This document shows, piece by piece, positions 1-6,213 of a stretch of DNA of 6,213 bases. The position numbers and the translations under genes were made by a program. Origin of the DNA: Fidelibacterota bacterium (GTDB taxonomy: Bacteria; Fidelibacterota; Marinisomatia; Marinisomatales; J089); the NCBI GenBank assembly GCA_003695105.1, contig RFIZ01000208.1, forward strand, positions 1 to 6,213. The letters are read 5' to 3'. Each line of letters opens with the position of its first letter. The stretch's first letter is position 1. The notes under the pieces are model-generated. The model had not been told where the DNA came from. It worked only from the letters and a program-made list of their open reading frames with translations, and ran no database searches.

Positions 1-875
1 CACCCCTGAGTCCAAACCCCGAACTGGTTTTGGAAGGAAATACCCGGGCGTTTCAGGCGGGACTGGATGTCCTGAGCACTTTGACTGAAGGAACGGTCCA
101 CCTGGTGCGCCAGGTCGAAACCAGGTCCGAAGCCCTGTCTCAGGCCCAGCATTGCACGACTCATTCGGTGGAAGGACCCCATCCGGCCGGAAACGTGGGA
201 GTTTTGCTTCACCATTTGGATCCCCTCCGCCCGGGAGAAGTGGTCTGGACCGTGACTCTGCAGCATGTGATTCAACTCGGGACCTTTTTCCTCACCGGTC
301 GACTGGATCCTACTCTGCTCGTGAGTGTCGCGGGGCCGGGTGTATCCGCCCCGGTGCACGTGAAAACCCGGATGGGCGTGTCCCTGGCTTTTCTGACGAA
401 AGACCGGTTGCACCCCGGGGAGATGCGATTCATCAGCGGAGATGTGCTCACCGGAACCGCCCGTGACCGGGAAGAGTTCCTGGGATACTACGATACCATC
501 TGTTCGGTGATTCCCGTCAGCCATGAACGACCCTTTCTGGGATGGCTGCGACTGGGATCGCCCCGGACCAAATATACCCTGTCCCGGGCCTACCGCGGCA
601 GCCGCCGGGGTGAATTTCCCTTCACGACGCTGCAAAACGGAGACCGCCGGGCCATGGTTCCCATCGGAGCCTGGGAAAAGGTATTGCCGATGGACATCTG
701 GCCCAATCCCCTGTATCGGGCCATTCAGGCCAATGATATCGATGAAATGGAGAACCTGGGATTGCTGGAGCTGGTGGAGGAAGACGTGGCCCTGTGCAGT
801 TTTGCCTGTCCCAGCAAAATTGACCTGGGGGCAGCCGTCCGGAAGGGACTGGACGTTCTCTATCAGGAAGGATGA
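1..875 (+). CDS. nqrA: Na+-translocating NADH:quinone oxidoreductase subunit A (5' partial)
   Basis: This is the C-terminal part of NqrA, the cytoplasm-facing peripheral subunit of Na+-NQR, which carries no tightly bound redox cofactor and has been implicated in quinone interaction. The frame is open from base 3 to the TGA at 873-875, giving about 290 of the roughly 450 residues usual for the family. The true start lies upstream of the window, and the in-frame TTG at 30 is internal, because the residues before it (PNPELVLEGN) already match NqrA. Recognisable stretches include FQAGLDVL early on, MRFISGDVLTG (about 423-455), GSPRTKYTLSRAY (about 555-593), and the C-terminal ELVEEDVALCSFACPSK (768-818). 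The CSFAC cysteines belong to an RnfC-like tail, and NqrA is not known to bind an Fe-S cluster. The gene ends 3 nt before nqrB. The nqrB ribosome-binding site (AGGAAGG, 865-871) lies inside its last codons. Identity is firm from sequence and context. Confidence 0.97.
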   Translation, partial: PLSPNPELVLEGNTRAFQAGLDVLSTLTEGTVHLVRQVETRSEALSQAQHCTTHSVEGPHPAGNVGVLLHHLDPLRPGEVVWTVTLQHVIQLGTFFLTGRLDPTLLVSVAGPGVSAPVHVKTRMGVSLAFLTKDRLHPGEMRFISGDVLTGTARDREEFLGYYDTICSVIPVSHERPFLGWLRLGSPRTKYTLSRAYRGSRRGEFPFTTLQNGDRRAMVPIGAWEKVLPMDIWPNPLYRAIQANDIDEMENLGLLELVEEDVALCSFACPSKIDLGAAVRKGLDVLYQEG

Positions 876-878
876 GGA

Positions 879-2054
879 ATGAGTAGGTTAAAACGTGTGC
901 TGGATTCCCTCCGGCCGACCTTCGAATCGGGAGGTAAACTGGAAAAACTGTTTCCGGTCTATGAGGCCCTGGATACGATCCTGTTTGCTTCGGATCGGCA
1001 AACCGCTTCCGGACCGCATGTCCGCGACAACATCGATCTGAAGCGGGTCATGATCCTGGTGGTGATCGCCCTCATACCGGCGACGGTGTTTGGGATGATC
1101 AACATCGGATACCAGGAGGCTTTGGCGGCGGGTATGACCCGGAGCTGGGGGGCCAATCTGGCCGTCGGGGCAAGGGTGTTCCTCCCCATGTTGCTGGTCA
1201 CTTATGCGGTCGGCGGTTTCTGGGAATTTCTGTTTGCCGTCGTTCGCAGGCATGAAGTGGATGAAGGGTTTCTGGTGACCGGTCTTTTGATTCCGTTGAT
1301 CATGCCGCCCACTCTCCCGCTGTGGCAACTAGTGGTGGCCACCACCTTCGGAACCGTCATCGGAAAAATGATTTTCGGCGGCACGGGCATGAATATTTTC
1401 AACCCGGCCCTGGTGACGCGGGCATTCGTGTTCTTTGCCTATCCGGGTCATATTTCCGGGGATCAGGTGTGGGTCCTGTCCCCCGACGGCTTTTCCGGAG
1501 CCACCGCCCTGGCCGTTCCGGCCGCGGTGAAAGGGGGACAGGCCGTGACTCTGTTACATTCGGTGACCCAGTTCGATTATTCCTGGTGGAATCTGTTCCT
1601 CGGCTGGATTCCCGGTTCCATCGGCGAAACCAGCAAACTCATGATCCTGATCGGTGCGGTGATTCTCCTCTATACCGGGGTAGCCTCCTGGAGGGTGATG
1701 CTGGGAGCTGTGCTGGGACTGGTTTTCGCCTCCAGTGTGGCCAATTTCTTCAGCCCCTATTCCACCAATACCATGCTCACCATTCCGCCCCATTACCATT
1801 TGGTCATGGGTGGGTTCCTGTTCGGCGCCGTTTTCATGGCCACGGATCCGGTCTCATCCAGTTATACCGATAAGGGCCGCTGGATCTATGGATTCATGAT
1901 CGGCCTGTTGACCGTAACCATCCGCGCCGTCAACCCGGCCTATCCTGAGGGCGCCATGCTGTCGATTCTGTTGATGAATGCCTTTTCACCCCTCATCGAC
2001 TATTATGTGGTCAAAGGGCATATCAAAAGGAGGCAAGCCCGCTATGCGAAGTAA
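879..2054 (+). CDS. nqrB: Na+-translocating NADH:quinone oxidoreductase subunit B, FMN-binding membrane subunit
   Basis: NqrB is the large integral membrane subunit (NqrB/RnfD family). It carries covalent FMN and riboflavin, forms much of the Na+ path and lies near the quinone site. It has 391 residues, slightly shorter than the 400-415 usual. The start is ATG 879, with AGGAAGG at 865-871 seven bases upstream. Visible signatures are PHVRDNIDLKR (residues about 46-56), EGFLVTGLL and PPTLPLWQ before the FGGTGMNIFNPAL motif (about 166-178), and DGFSGAT, whose Thr209 (codon 1503-1505) is the expected phosphoester FMN attachment site. The C-terminal part has FMATDPVSSSYT, RAVNPAYPEGAML and a basic tail IKRRQARYAK, all typical of NqrB. 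Many hydrophobic segments fit about ten membrane helices. Residue 164, just before FGGTG, is Met where an acidic residue is usual as far as I recall. The 3' end overlaps nqrC by 11 nt. NqrA, NqrC and NqrF in the same cluster exclude RnfD. Confidence 0.98.
   Translation: MSRLKRVLDSLRPTFESGGKLEKLFPVYEALDTILFASDRQTASGPHVRDNIDLKRVMILVVIALIPATVFGMINIGYQEALAAGMTRSWGANLAVGARVFLPMLLVTYAVGGFWEFLFAVVRRHEVDEGFLVTGLLIPLIMPPTLPLWQLVVATTFGTVIGKMIFGGTGMNIFNPALVTRAFVFFAYPGHISGDQVWVLSPDGFSGATALAVPAAVKGGQAVTLLHSVTQFDYSWWNLFLGWIPGSIGETSKLMILIGAVILLYTGVASWRVMLGAVLGLVFASSVANFFSPYSTNTMLTIPPHYHLVMGGFLFGAVFMATDPVSSSYTDKGRWIYGFMIGLLTVTIRAVNPAYPEGAMLSILLMNAFSPLIDYYVVKGHIKRRQARYAK
2027..2033 (+). promoter_or_regulatory. 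Ribosome-binding site that fixes the nqrC start
   Basis: AAGGAGG, a near-perfect Shine-Dalgarno sequence, lies inside the last codons of nqrB and ends ten bases before ATG 2044. The nqrC frame is open further upstream to an ATG at 1978, but translation from there would add 22 non-conserved residues in front of the membrane anchor, and that ATG has no comparable site. The start at 2044 is therefore preferred. Confidence 0.8.
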
Positions 2055-2724
2055 TGCCTACACCCTGACGTTCACATCGGCGGTGACCATCGTTTTGGGG
2101 TTACTGGTTTCCCTGGCGGCCACCTCTCTCAAAGATCGTCAGGCTCTGAATGAAGAAATCGATATGAAGCGCAACATTTTGCGTTCTTTGCACATCCCGG
2201 AAGATCATTCCCGGAAGATGAGCGAACAGGAGATTCTGGATGCCTTTGACCAAATGATCACGGAAGTGCACATCAACCGGGAAGGGGAGGAGGATCCCAA
2301 CGGAGATCTGATCCTCTATGAGAAAAAATCCGGCGACCGGATCGAAGGGTACGCTTTTCCCATCTCCGGGAAAGGGCTCTGGTCCACGATCTATGGCTAT
2401 ATGGCCCTGGAACCGGATGGAAAAACGGTCAAGGGGATCACCTTCTACAAACACGGAGAAACCCCCGGACTGGGAGGAGAAATCGAAAAGGACTGGTTCA
2501 CGTCCAATTTCATCGGGAAACAGATCGTAGACGCTGAAGGCCACCTCACCAGCATCCAGGTCATCAAGGGCAAAGTGGATCCCAACCGGAAGGAGGCCAT
2601 CCATCAGGTGGACGGCATCTCCGGCGCCACCATGACCGGCAAAGGCGTGACGGCCTTCCTGGCCCGGGATCTGGAAACCTATAACCCCTTCTTTGAGAAC
2701 ATTCGAAAGGGGATGCATCCATGA
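2044..2724 (+). CDS. nqrC: Na+-translocating NADH:quinone oxidoreductase subunit C, periplasmic FMN-binding subunit
   Basis: NqrC is anchored by one N-terminal helix and holds a covalently bound FMN on the periplasmic side, passing electrons towards the FMN of NqrB. It has 226 residues, shorter than the roughly 257 of Vibrio but within the family range. A hydrophobic anchor spans about residues 5-26, followed by a polar domain of the RnfG/NqrC FMN-binding type. Conserved points are GLWSTIYGYMAL, the ETPGLGG motif (residues 139-145) and the flavinylation motif VDGISGAT, with Thr196 (codon 2629-2631) as the acceptor. The start ATG 2044 is chosen over ATG 1978 because of the AAGGAGG at 2027-2033 and because the protein then begins directly with the short basic n-region and anchor. 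It overlaps nqrB by 11 nt and nqrD by 4 nt (ATGA), pointing to translational coupling. The downstream ApbE is the expected modifying enzyme. Confidence 0.98.
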   Translation: MRSNAYTLTFTSAVTIVLGLLVSLAATSLKDRQALNEEIDMKRNILRSLHIPEDHSRKMSEQEILDAFDQMITEVHINREGEEDPNGDLILYEKKSGDRIEGYAFPISGKGLWSTIYGYMALEPDGKTVKGITFYKHGETPGLGGEIEKDWFTSNFIGKQIVDAEGHLTSIQVIKGKVDPNRKEAIHQVDGISGATMTGKGVTAFLARDLETYNPFFENIRKGMHP

Positions 2725-3347
2725 GTATTCTGAGTCGGAAATCCCAGCAGGTTCTGGCTGATCCCCTGGTGGCAAACAACCCGATCGCAGTGCAGATTCT
2801 GGGGATCTGTTCCGCCCTGGCCGTCACCGTGAAAATGCAGACATCCATCGTCATGGCCCTGTCCGTCATTTTCGTCCTGACCCTTTCCAATACGATCATT
2901 TCACTGTTGCGGAAATGGATTCCCGGACGGGTGCGGATTATCGTCCAATTGACCGTCATTGCTTCCCTGGTGATCATCGCCGACCAAATCCTGCGGGCCT
3001 ATTTGTATGATATCAGCAAACAACTGTCGGTCTTTGTGGGCTTGATCATCACCAACTGCATTCTCATGGGCCGGGCCGAGGCGTTCGCCATGCAAAATCC
3101 GCCGGGCCAGAGTTTCCTGGACGGTCTGGGCAACGGTTTGGGCTACGGTCTGATTCTGGTGACCGTGTCCGTTTTCCGGGAACTGCTGGGCAGCGGCACC
3201 CTGATGGGCTTTCACATCATTCCCCAGTCCATGTATGCCGCCGGGTATGAAAATATCGGATTGCTGGTGTTGTCACCGGGCGCTTTCATCATCCTGGGGC
3301 TGATCATCTGGGTCCAGCGCTCCATCACCAAGACGGAGGAGGCCTGA
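2721..3347 (+). CDS. nqrD: Na+-translocating NADH:quinone oxidoreductase subunit D
   Basis: NqrD is an integral membrane subunit (NqrD/RnfE family) that forms a pseudo-symmetric pair with NqrE and shares an iron-sulfur centre with it in the middle of the membrane. Its 208 residues match the usual length (about 210). The two cluster cysteines expected from the Vibrio structure are present: Cys30 in ILGICSALAVT and Cys113 in IITNCILMGRAEAFAM. Other conserved parts are RIIVQLTVIASLVI, AYLYDISKQLSVFVGL and DGLGNGLGYG with FRELLGSG. The hydrophobic pattern fits six membrane helices. The start ATG 2721 overlaps the nqrC stop as ATGA, with a purine-rich GAAAGGGGA around 2705-2713 as ribosome-binding site. 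The TGA stop is separated from nqrE by one base. Confidence 0.98.
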   Translation: MSILSRKSQQVLADPLVANNPIAVQILGICSALAVTVKMQTSIVMALSVIFVLTLSNTIISLLRKWIPGRVRIIVQLTVIASLVIIADQILRAYLYDISKQLSVFVGLIITNCILMGRAEAFAMQNPPGQSFLDGLGNGLGYGLILVTVSVFRELLGSGTLMGFHIIPQSMYAAGYENIGLLVLSPGAFIILGLIIWVQRSITKTEEA

Positions 3348-3348
3348 C

Positions 3349-3960
3349 ATGTTGGAACATTATCTCTCTCTGGCCGTCAAGTCGATTTTTATCCAGAACA
3401 TTCTGCTTGCCTACTTTCTGGGAATGTGCTCCTTCCTGGCGATTTCCAAGAAGGTGGAAACTTCTGTTGGCCTGGGGATTGCCGTTACTTTCGTCCTGAC
3501 CATTACGGCACCGGTGAACTGGTTTTTGTATCACTTTTTCCTGGAAAAGGGCGCGTTGGCCTGGGCCGGCCTGCCGGAAGTGGATCTGAGCTATCTGGAA
3601 TACATCGTCTTCATCGCCACCATTGCGGCCATGGTGCAACTGGTGGAAATGATCCTGGACCGGTTTGCTCCGGCTCTGTACCAGGCTTTGGGAATCTTCC
3701 TGCCTCTGATCGCAGTGAACTGTGCCATCCTGGGGGGATCCCTCTTCCTGGTGGAACGCAATTATACCCTGGGTGAATCCACCGTCTTTGGGTTCGGTGC
3801 CGGCGCCGGCTGGTTTCTGGCCATCGCCTCCATGGCGGCCATCCGGCACAAACTTCGCTATTCGGACGTACCCCCGGGGCTGCGGGGATTGGGAATTACC
3901 ATGTTGCTGACTGGGCTCCTGTCCATGGCGTTCATGGCCTTTTCTGGGATCGATTTATAG
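3349..3960 (+). CDS. nqrE: Na+-translocating NADH:quinone oxidoreductase subunit E
   Basis: NqrE is the membrane partner of NqrD (NqrE/RnfA family), inserted in the opposite orientation and supplying the other two cysteines of the shared iron-sulfur centre. Cys27 lies in YFLGMCSFLAISKKVETS and Cys125 in LIAVNCAILGGSLF. It has 203 residues against about 198 in Vibrio. The extra residues are one near the N-terminus and about four in the loop LEKGALAWAGLPEVDLSYL (around residues 65-83), the only notable length difference. The C-terminal part has YSDVPPGLRGLGITM and ends in FSGIDL, matching the family. About six hydrophobic segments are visible. The start ATG 3349 has a strong GGAGGAGG (3335-3342) six bases upstream, within the last codons of nqrD. 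Maturation of the NqrD/E centre usually needs NqrM, which is not encoded in this window. Confidence 0.98.
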   Translation: MLEHYLSLAVKSIFIQNILLAYFLGMCSFLAISKKVETSVGLGIAVTFVLTITAPVNWFLYHFFLEKGALAWAGLPEVDLSYLEYIVFIATIAAMVQLVEMILDRFAPALYQALGIFLPLIAVNCAILGGSLFLVERNYTLGESTVFGFGAGAGWFLAIASMAAIRHKLRYSDVPPGLRGLGITMLLTGLLSMAFMAFSGIDL

Positions 3961-3969
3961 GGAATCGTT

Positions 3970-5193
3970 ATGGTTAGTGTACTCAGCGGAATCATTATTT
4001 TCACCGGTCTGATCCTGATTCTGGTGCTCCTTCTCAATCTGGCGGAGAAGAAACTGCTCCCGCAGGAGGAAGTCACCATTCTCATCAACGACGACCAGGA
4101 CAAGGCCGTTCAGGCCATGCCGGGAGGGACGCTGCTCACCACCCTGGCGCGGCAGAATATTTTCCTGCCCTCCGCCTGCGGAGGCGGCGGAACCTGTGCC
4201 ATGTGCAAATGTCAGGTTTTGGCCGGGGGCGGCGATATTCTTCCCACCGAAACCAATCACATCAACCGGAAACAGGCCAAAGAACACTGGCGACTGGCTT
4301 GCCAGGTCAAGGTCAAGGAAAACATGAAAATTCACATTCCGGAAGAGATCTTCAATATCCGGAAGTGGGAATGCACGGTCCGCTCCAACCGCAACGTGGC
4401 CACCTTCATCAAGGAACTGGTACTGGAACTGCCCCCGGGAGAGAATCTCAACTTTCGGGCCGGGGGTTACATTCAGATCGATATCCCTCCCTACAAACTG
4501 GATTACACCGAATTTGACGTGGAAGAAGAATACCGGGATGCCTGGGATAAATTCAATCTCTGGCAGTACCATGCCGAAAATGATGAACCCATTTTTCGGG
4601 CCTATTCCATGGCGAACCATCCGGCGGAAGGCAATATCGTCATGTTGAACGTGCGGATCGCTTCCCCGCCGCCCTGGGCGCCGGATGCGCCTCCCGGAGT
4701 GGCCTCATCCTATATTTTCAATCTGAAACCGGGCGATAAAGTGGTGATTTCCGGACCCTACGGTGAATTCTTCGCCAAGGACACGGATCGGGAAATGGTG
4801 TACATCGGCGGCGGCGCCGGCATGGCTCCCATGCGCAGCCATCTCTTTGATCTGTTCAAGACCAAACGGACAACCCGGAAAGTGAGTTTCTGGTACGGGG
4901 CCCGGTCCCTGCGGGAAATGTTTTATGACGAGGATTTCAAGGAACTGGCGGCGGAATTTCCCAATTTCTCTTATACGGTCGCTTTGTCGGAACCGTTGCC
5001 GGAAGATAACTGGACCGGCCCCACCGGCTTTATCCACCAGGTCCTCTACGATATGTATCTGAGTAAACACGAAGATCCCACCGAAATTGAATATTACATG
5101 TGTGGGCCACCCCCCATGATTGCGGCGGTCAATAAAATGTTGTATGATCTGGGCGTGGAACCGGAAATGATCGCCTATGATAACTTTGGGTAA
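3970..5193 (+). CDS. nqrF: Na+-translocating NADH:quinone oxidoreductase subunit F, NADH-oxidising flavo-iron-sulfur subunit
   Basis: NqrF is the electron entry point: it oxidises NADH at FAD on the cytoplasmic side and passes electrons to its 2Fe-2S cluster. Its 407 residues are the normal length. Domain order: an N-terminal membrane helix (about residues 4-25); a ferredoxin domain (about 33-130) with cluster ligands Cys70, Cys76, Cys79 and Cys111, spaced C-x5-C-x2-C...C as in Vibrio NqrF; a flavin-binding barrel with RAYSMANHP (from Arg210) and GPYGEFF; and an NADH-binding domain with YIGGGAGMAPMRS (from Tyr278), FWYGARSLREMFY, and YYMCGPPPM with Cys378, ending in the conserved AYDNFG tail. 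The start ATG 3970 has a modest AGGGA (3959-3963) six bases upstream, overlapping the nqrE stop. The gap to nqrE is 9 nt. Its last 17 nt overlap the proposed apbE start, and a terminator hairpin follows 22 nt after the stop. Confidence 0.98.
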   Translation: MVSVLSGIIIFTGLILILVLLLNLAEKKLLPQEEVTILINDDQDKAVQAMPGGTLLTTLARQNIFLPSACGGGGTCAMCKCQVLAGGGDILPTETNHINRKQAKEHWRLACQVKVKENMKIHIPEEIFNIRKWECTVRSNRNVATFIKELVLELPPGENLNFRAGGYIQIDIPPYKLDYTEFDVEEEYRDAWDKFNLWQYHAENDEPIFRAYSMANHPAEGNIVMLNVRIASPPPWAPDAPPGVASSYIFNLKPGDKVVISGPYGEFFAKDTDREMVYIGGGAGMAPMRSHLFDLFKTKRTTRKVSFWYGARSLREMFYDEDFKELAAEFPNFSYTVALSEPLPEDNWTGPTGFIHQVLYDMYLSKHEDPTEIEYYMCGPPPMIAAVNKMLYDLGVEPEMIAYDNFG

Positions 5194-6213
5194 ATCCTCC
5201 TGCTTCCTGACTGCGAAAGCCCGACTTCGGTTGGGCTTTTTGCTTTGGATCGGATTGTTGGCCGGTTGTGGCCGTTCCCCTGCCGGTGAATCCTGGTCCG
5301 GATCGACCATGGGGACGACCTATCACATCACCATCCGGCCGGCGGCAGGAAAGACCCTTCCCCGGTTGCAACAGGGGGTGGACTCGGTATTGGCGGAAAT
5401 CAATCGCCAGATGTCCACCTGGCTGCCGGAAAGCGAAATATCCCGCTTCAATCGATTGCCGGCCGGAACATGGATGCGCTTGTCCCCCGAATTTCTGGCG
5501 GTCATCCGGCTCTCCTTTCAGGTCTGGAACTGGACGAACCACCGTTTTGATCTGACGGTCTATCCCCTGGTGACTTTGTGGGGGTTCGGACCGGAGCAAG
5601 AGACCGGATGGCAGCCGCCTGCCGTCACCGCCATCGATTCGATCCGGCGCAGGATCGGAATGGAACATCTGCAGATCCGGGGTGATTCATTGCGGAAGGA
5701 CGTGGACGGCCTGGAACTGGATGTGAATGCTATCGCCAAAGGGTATGGGGTGGACCGGGTCGGGCGGTATCTGGAGCGTCAGGGAATTGGGAATTATCTG
5801 GTAGAAATCGGTGGGGAAGTCCGCTGCCGGGGCCATAAGCCAGGCGGGAAGCCCTGGTCGATCGGCATCGATCGTCCGGAATGGGGATCCCTCCCGGGAG
5901 AACGATTGGCGTCTGTGCTACAGCTGGAGGATGGTGCCGTGGCCACGAGCGGAGATTACCGGGCGTTTCATTCCGTCGGTGATTCCGTCATTTCTCACGC
6001 CATCGATCCCACCACCGGCCGGCCGGCTCAGGACCGGGTGGCTTCCGCCACGGTGGTGGCCGATTCCTGCGCTCTGGCGGATGCTTTGGCCACTTCCCTC
6101 ATGGTCATGGGAGCGGAACGGGGTATGCGATTGATTGAGTCCCTGCCGGGTGTGGAAGCCTATCTTCTCATCCGGGAAACGCCAACAGGCTGGCGTCCCG
6201 TGATGAGTTCGGG
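5177..6213 (+). CDS. apbE: FAD:protein FMN transferase (ApbE family lipoprotein), 3' partial
   Basis: ApbE splits FAD and transfers FMN to the Thr of SGAT-type motifs in NqrB and NqrC, so it matures the complex encoded upstream. The frame is open from ATG 5177 to the window edge (345 complete codons). With the family at about 330-350 residues, probably only the last few are missing. The N-terminus reads as a lipoprotein signal: basic residues Lys14, Arg16 and Arg18, a hydrophobic run FLLWIGLLAGC and lipobox Cys31, predicting a membrane-anchored protein acting outside the cytoplasm. Family motifs are STMGTTYHI (from about residue 44), LWGFG, ELDVNAIAKGYGVD (about 180-193), TSGDYRAF with Gly259-Asp260, SHAIDPTTGRPA (His274, Asp277) and ADALATSLMVMG, with Asp302 and Thr306 as likely Mg2+ ligands. 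The start is less certain. ATG 5177 overlaps nqrF by 17 nt and has only a weak GGAA upstream. In-frame TTG codons at 5186 and 5231 are alternatives, but 5231 would lose all basic n-region residues. Confidence 0.94.
   Translation, partial: MITLGKSSCFLTAKARLRLGFLLWIGLLAGCGRSPAGESWSGSTMGTTYHITIRPAAGKTLPRLQQGVDSVLAEINRQMSTWLPESEISRFNRLPAGTWMRLSPEFLAVIRLSFQVWNWTNHRFDLTVYPLVTLWGFGPEQETGWQPPAVTAIDSIRRRIGMEHLQIRGDSLRKDVDGLELDVNAIAKGYGVDRVGRYLERQGIGNYLVEIGGEVRCRGHKPGGKPWSIGIDRPEWGSLPGERLASVLQLEDGAVATSGDYRAFHSVGDSVISHAIDPTTGRPAQDRVASATVVADSCALADALATSLMVMGAERGMRLIESLPGVEAYLLIRETPTGWRPVMSS
5216..5241 (+). terminator. Intrinsic terminator hairpin with UUCG tetraloop after nqrF
   Basis: AAAGCCCGAC (5216-5225) pairs with GTTGGGCTTT (5230-5239) as a ten-base-pair stem with one G-U wobble, closed by a C(UUCG)G tetraloop (5226-5229). 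The stem runs into a T tract ending at 5241, followed after GC by another TTT. This is a classic forward rho-independent terminator shape and begins 22 nt after the nqrF stop. The reverse strand lacks a comparable T tract, so it would act in the forward direction only. It lies within the N-terminal coding part of apbE as annotated here, so it may be a partial terminator or attenuator rather than the absolute end of the transcript. Activity is inferred from structure only. Confidence 0.75.

Noticed and set aside
30..32. TTG at 30 as the start of nqrA
   Set aside because: The frame is open to the window edge and the upstream residues already match NqrA, so this is an internal Leu codon of a truncated gene.
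1978..2043. Longer nqrC frame starting at ATG 1978
   Set aside because: It adds residues that do not resemble NqrC before the membrane anchor, lies deep in nqrB, and lacks the good ribosome-binding site found before ATG 2044.
2101..2775. Antisense open frame of 224 codons opposite nqrC
   Set aside because: It is a shadow of nqrC and the start of nqrD, with no protein family features or plausible ribosome-binding context.
3799..3810. Perfect 12-base palindrome GCCGGCGCCGGC in nqrE
   Set aside because: It encodes part of a Gly-Ala run in a membrane segment of NqrE. Such G+C-rich palindromes are expected by chance here, and there is no T tract or operator context.
3955..4620. Antisense open frame of 221 codons opposite nqrF
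   Set aside because: It lies wholly opposite a well-supported gene, has a composition typical of a reversed G+C-rich gene and shows no recognisable motif.
1..5193. Rnf complex (ferredoxin:NAD+ oxidoreductase) as an alternative to Na+-NQR
   Set aside because: The cluster has NqrA and an NqrF with joined ferredoxin, FAD and NADH domains, in nqrA-F order. RnfB and RnfC features are absent.
5268..5555. Short + strand open frame inside apbE in another frame
   Set aside because: The apbE frame through the same bases carries the conserved MGTTY and downstream FMN transferase motifs. The shorter frame is Pro/Arg-rich shadow sequence.

Overview
The window is an almost complete operon for the Na+-translocating NADH:quinone oxidoreductase (Na+-NQR), followed by its flavin-insertion enzyme. 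All genes are on the + strand in the order nqrA (5' end missing) - nqrB - nqrC - nqrD - nqrE - nqrF - apbE (last residues missing). No RNA gene, mobile element, CRISPR array or long non-coding stretch is visible. Nearly every base is coding, so the promoter must lie upstream of the window.

Layout: 1-875 is the C-terminal two thirds of NqrA. 879-2054 is NqrB, an integral membrane subunit with covalent FMN. 2044-2724 is NqrC, a membrane-anchored periplasmic subunit with a second covalent FMN. 2721-3347 and 3349-3960 are the paired membrane subunits NqrD and NqrE. 3970-5193 is NqrF, the NADH-oxidising subunit with a 2Fe-2S centre and FAD. 5177-6213 is an ApbE-type FAD:protein FMN transferase with a lipoprotein signal. 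Junctions are very tight: 3 nt, 11 nt overlap, 4 nt ATGA overlap, 1 nt, 9 nt, and 17 nt overlap. This suggests one transcript with coupled translation.

How the genes work together, from family knowledge: NqrF takes electrons from NADH via FAD and its 2Fe-2S cluster. They pass through the NqrD/NqrE iron-sulfur centre, the FMN of NqrC and the FMN of NqrB to quinone, and Na+ is pumped outward. ApbE attaches the two FMN groups to the threonine of the SGAT motif in NqrB and NqrC. Both target motifs are present here (NqrB Thr209, NqrC Thr196), as are the four NqrF cluster cysteines (70, 76, 79, 111) and the two cysteines each of NqrD (30, 113) and NqrE (27, 125). The enzyme looks fully functional.

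Organism: a Gram-negative bacterium of moderately high G+C (high 50s percent by eye). The insertion in NqrE relative to Vibrio and the general sequence style suggest something outside the gammaproteobacteria, perhaps the Bacteroidota/Chlorobiota/Calditrichota side, but this is a guess.

I found no undescribed system here. The most interesting point is a textbook-quality intrinsic terminator with a UUCG tetraloop (5216-5241). It sits just after nqrF and inside the signal-peptide part of apbE, and could reduce apbE expression relative to the structural subunits. A second point is a Met in place of a normally acidic residue next to the FGGTG motif of NqrB.
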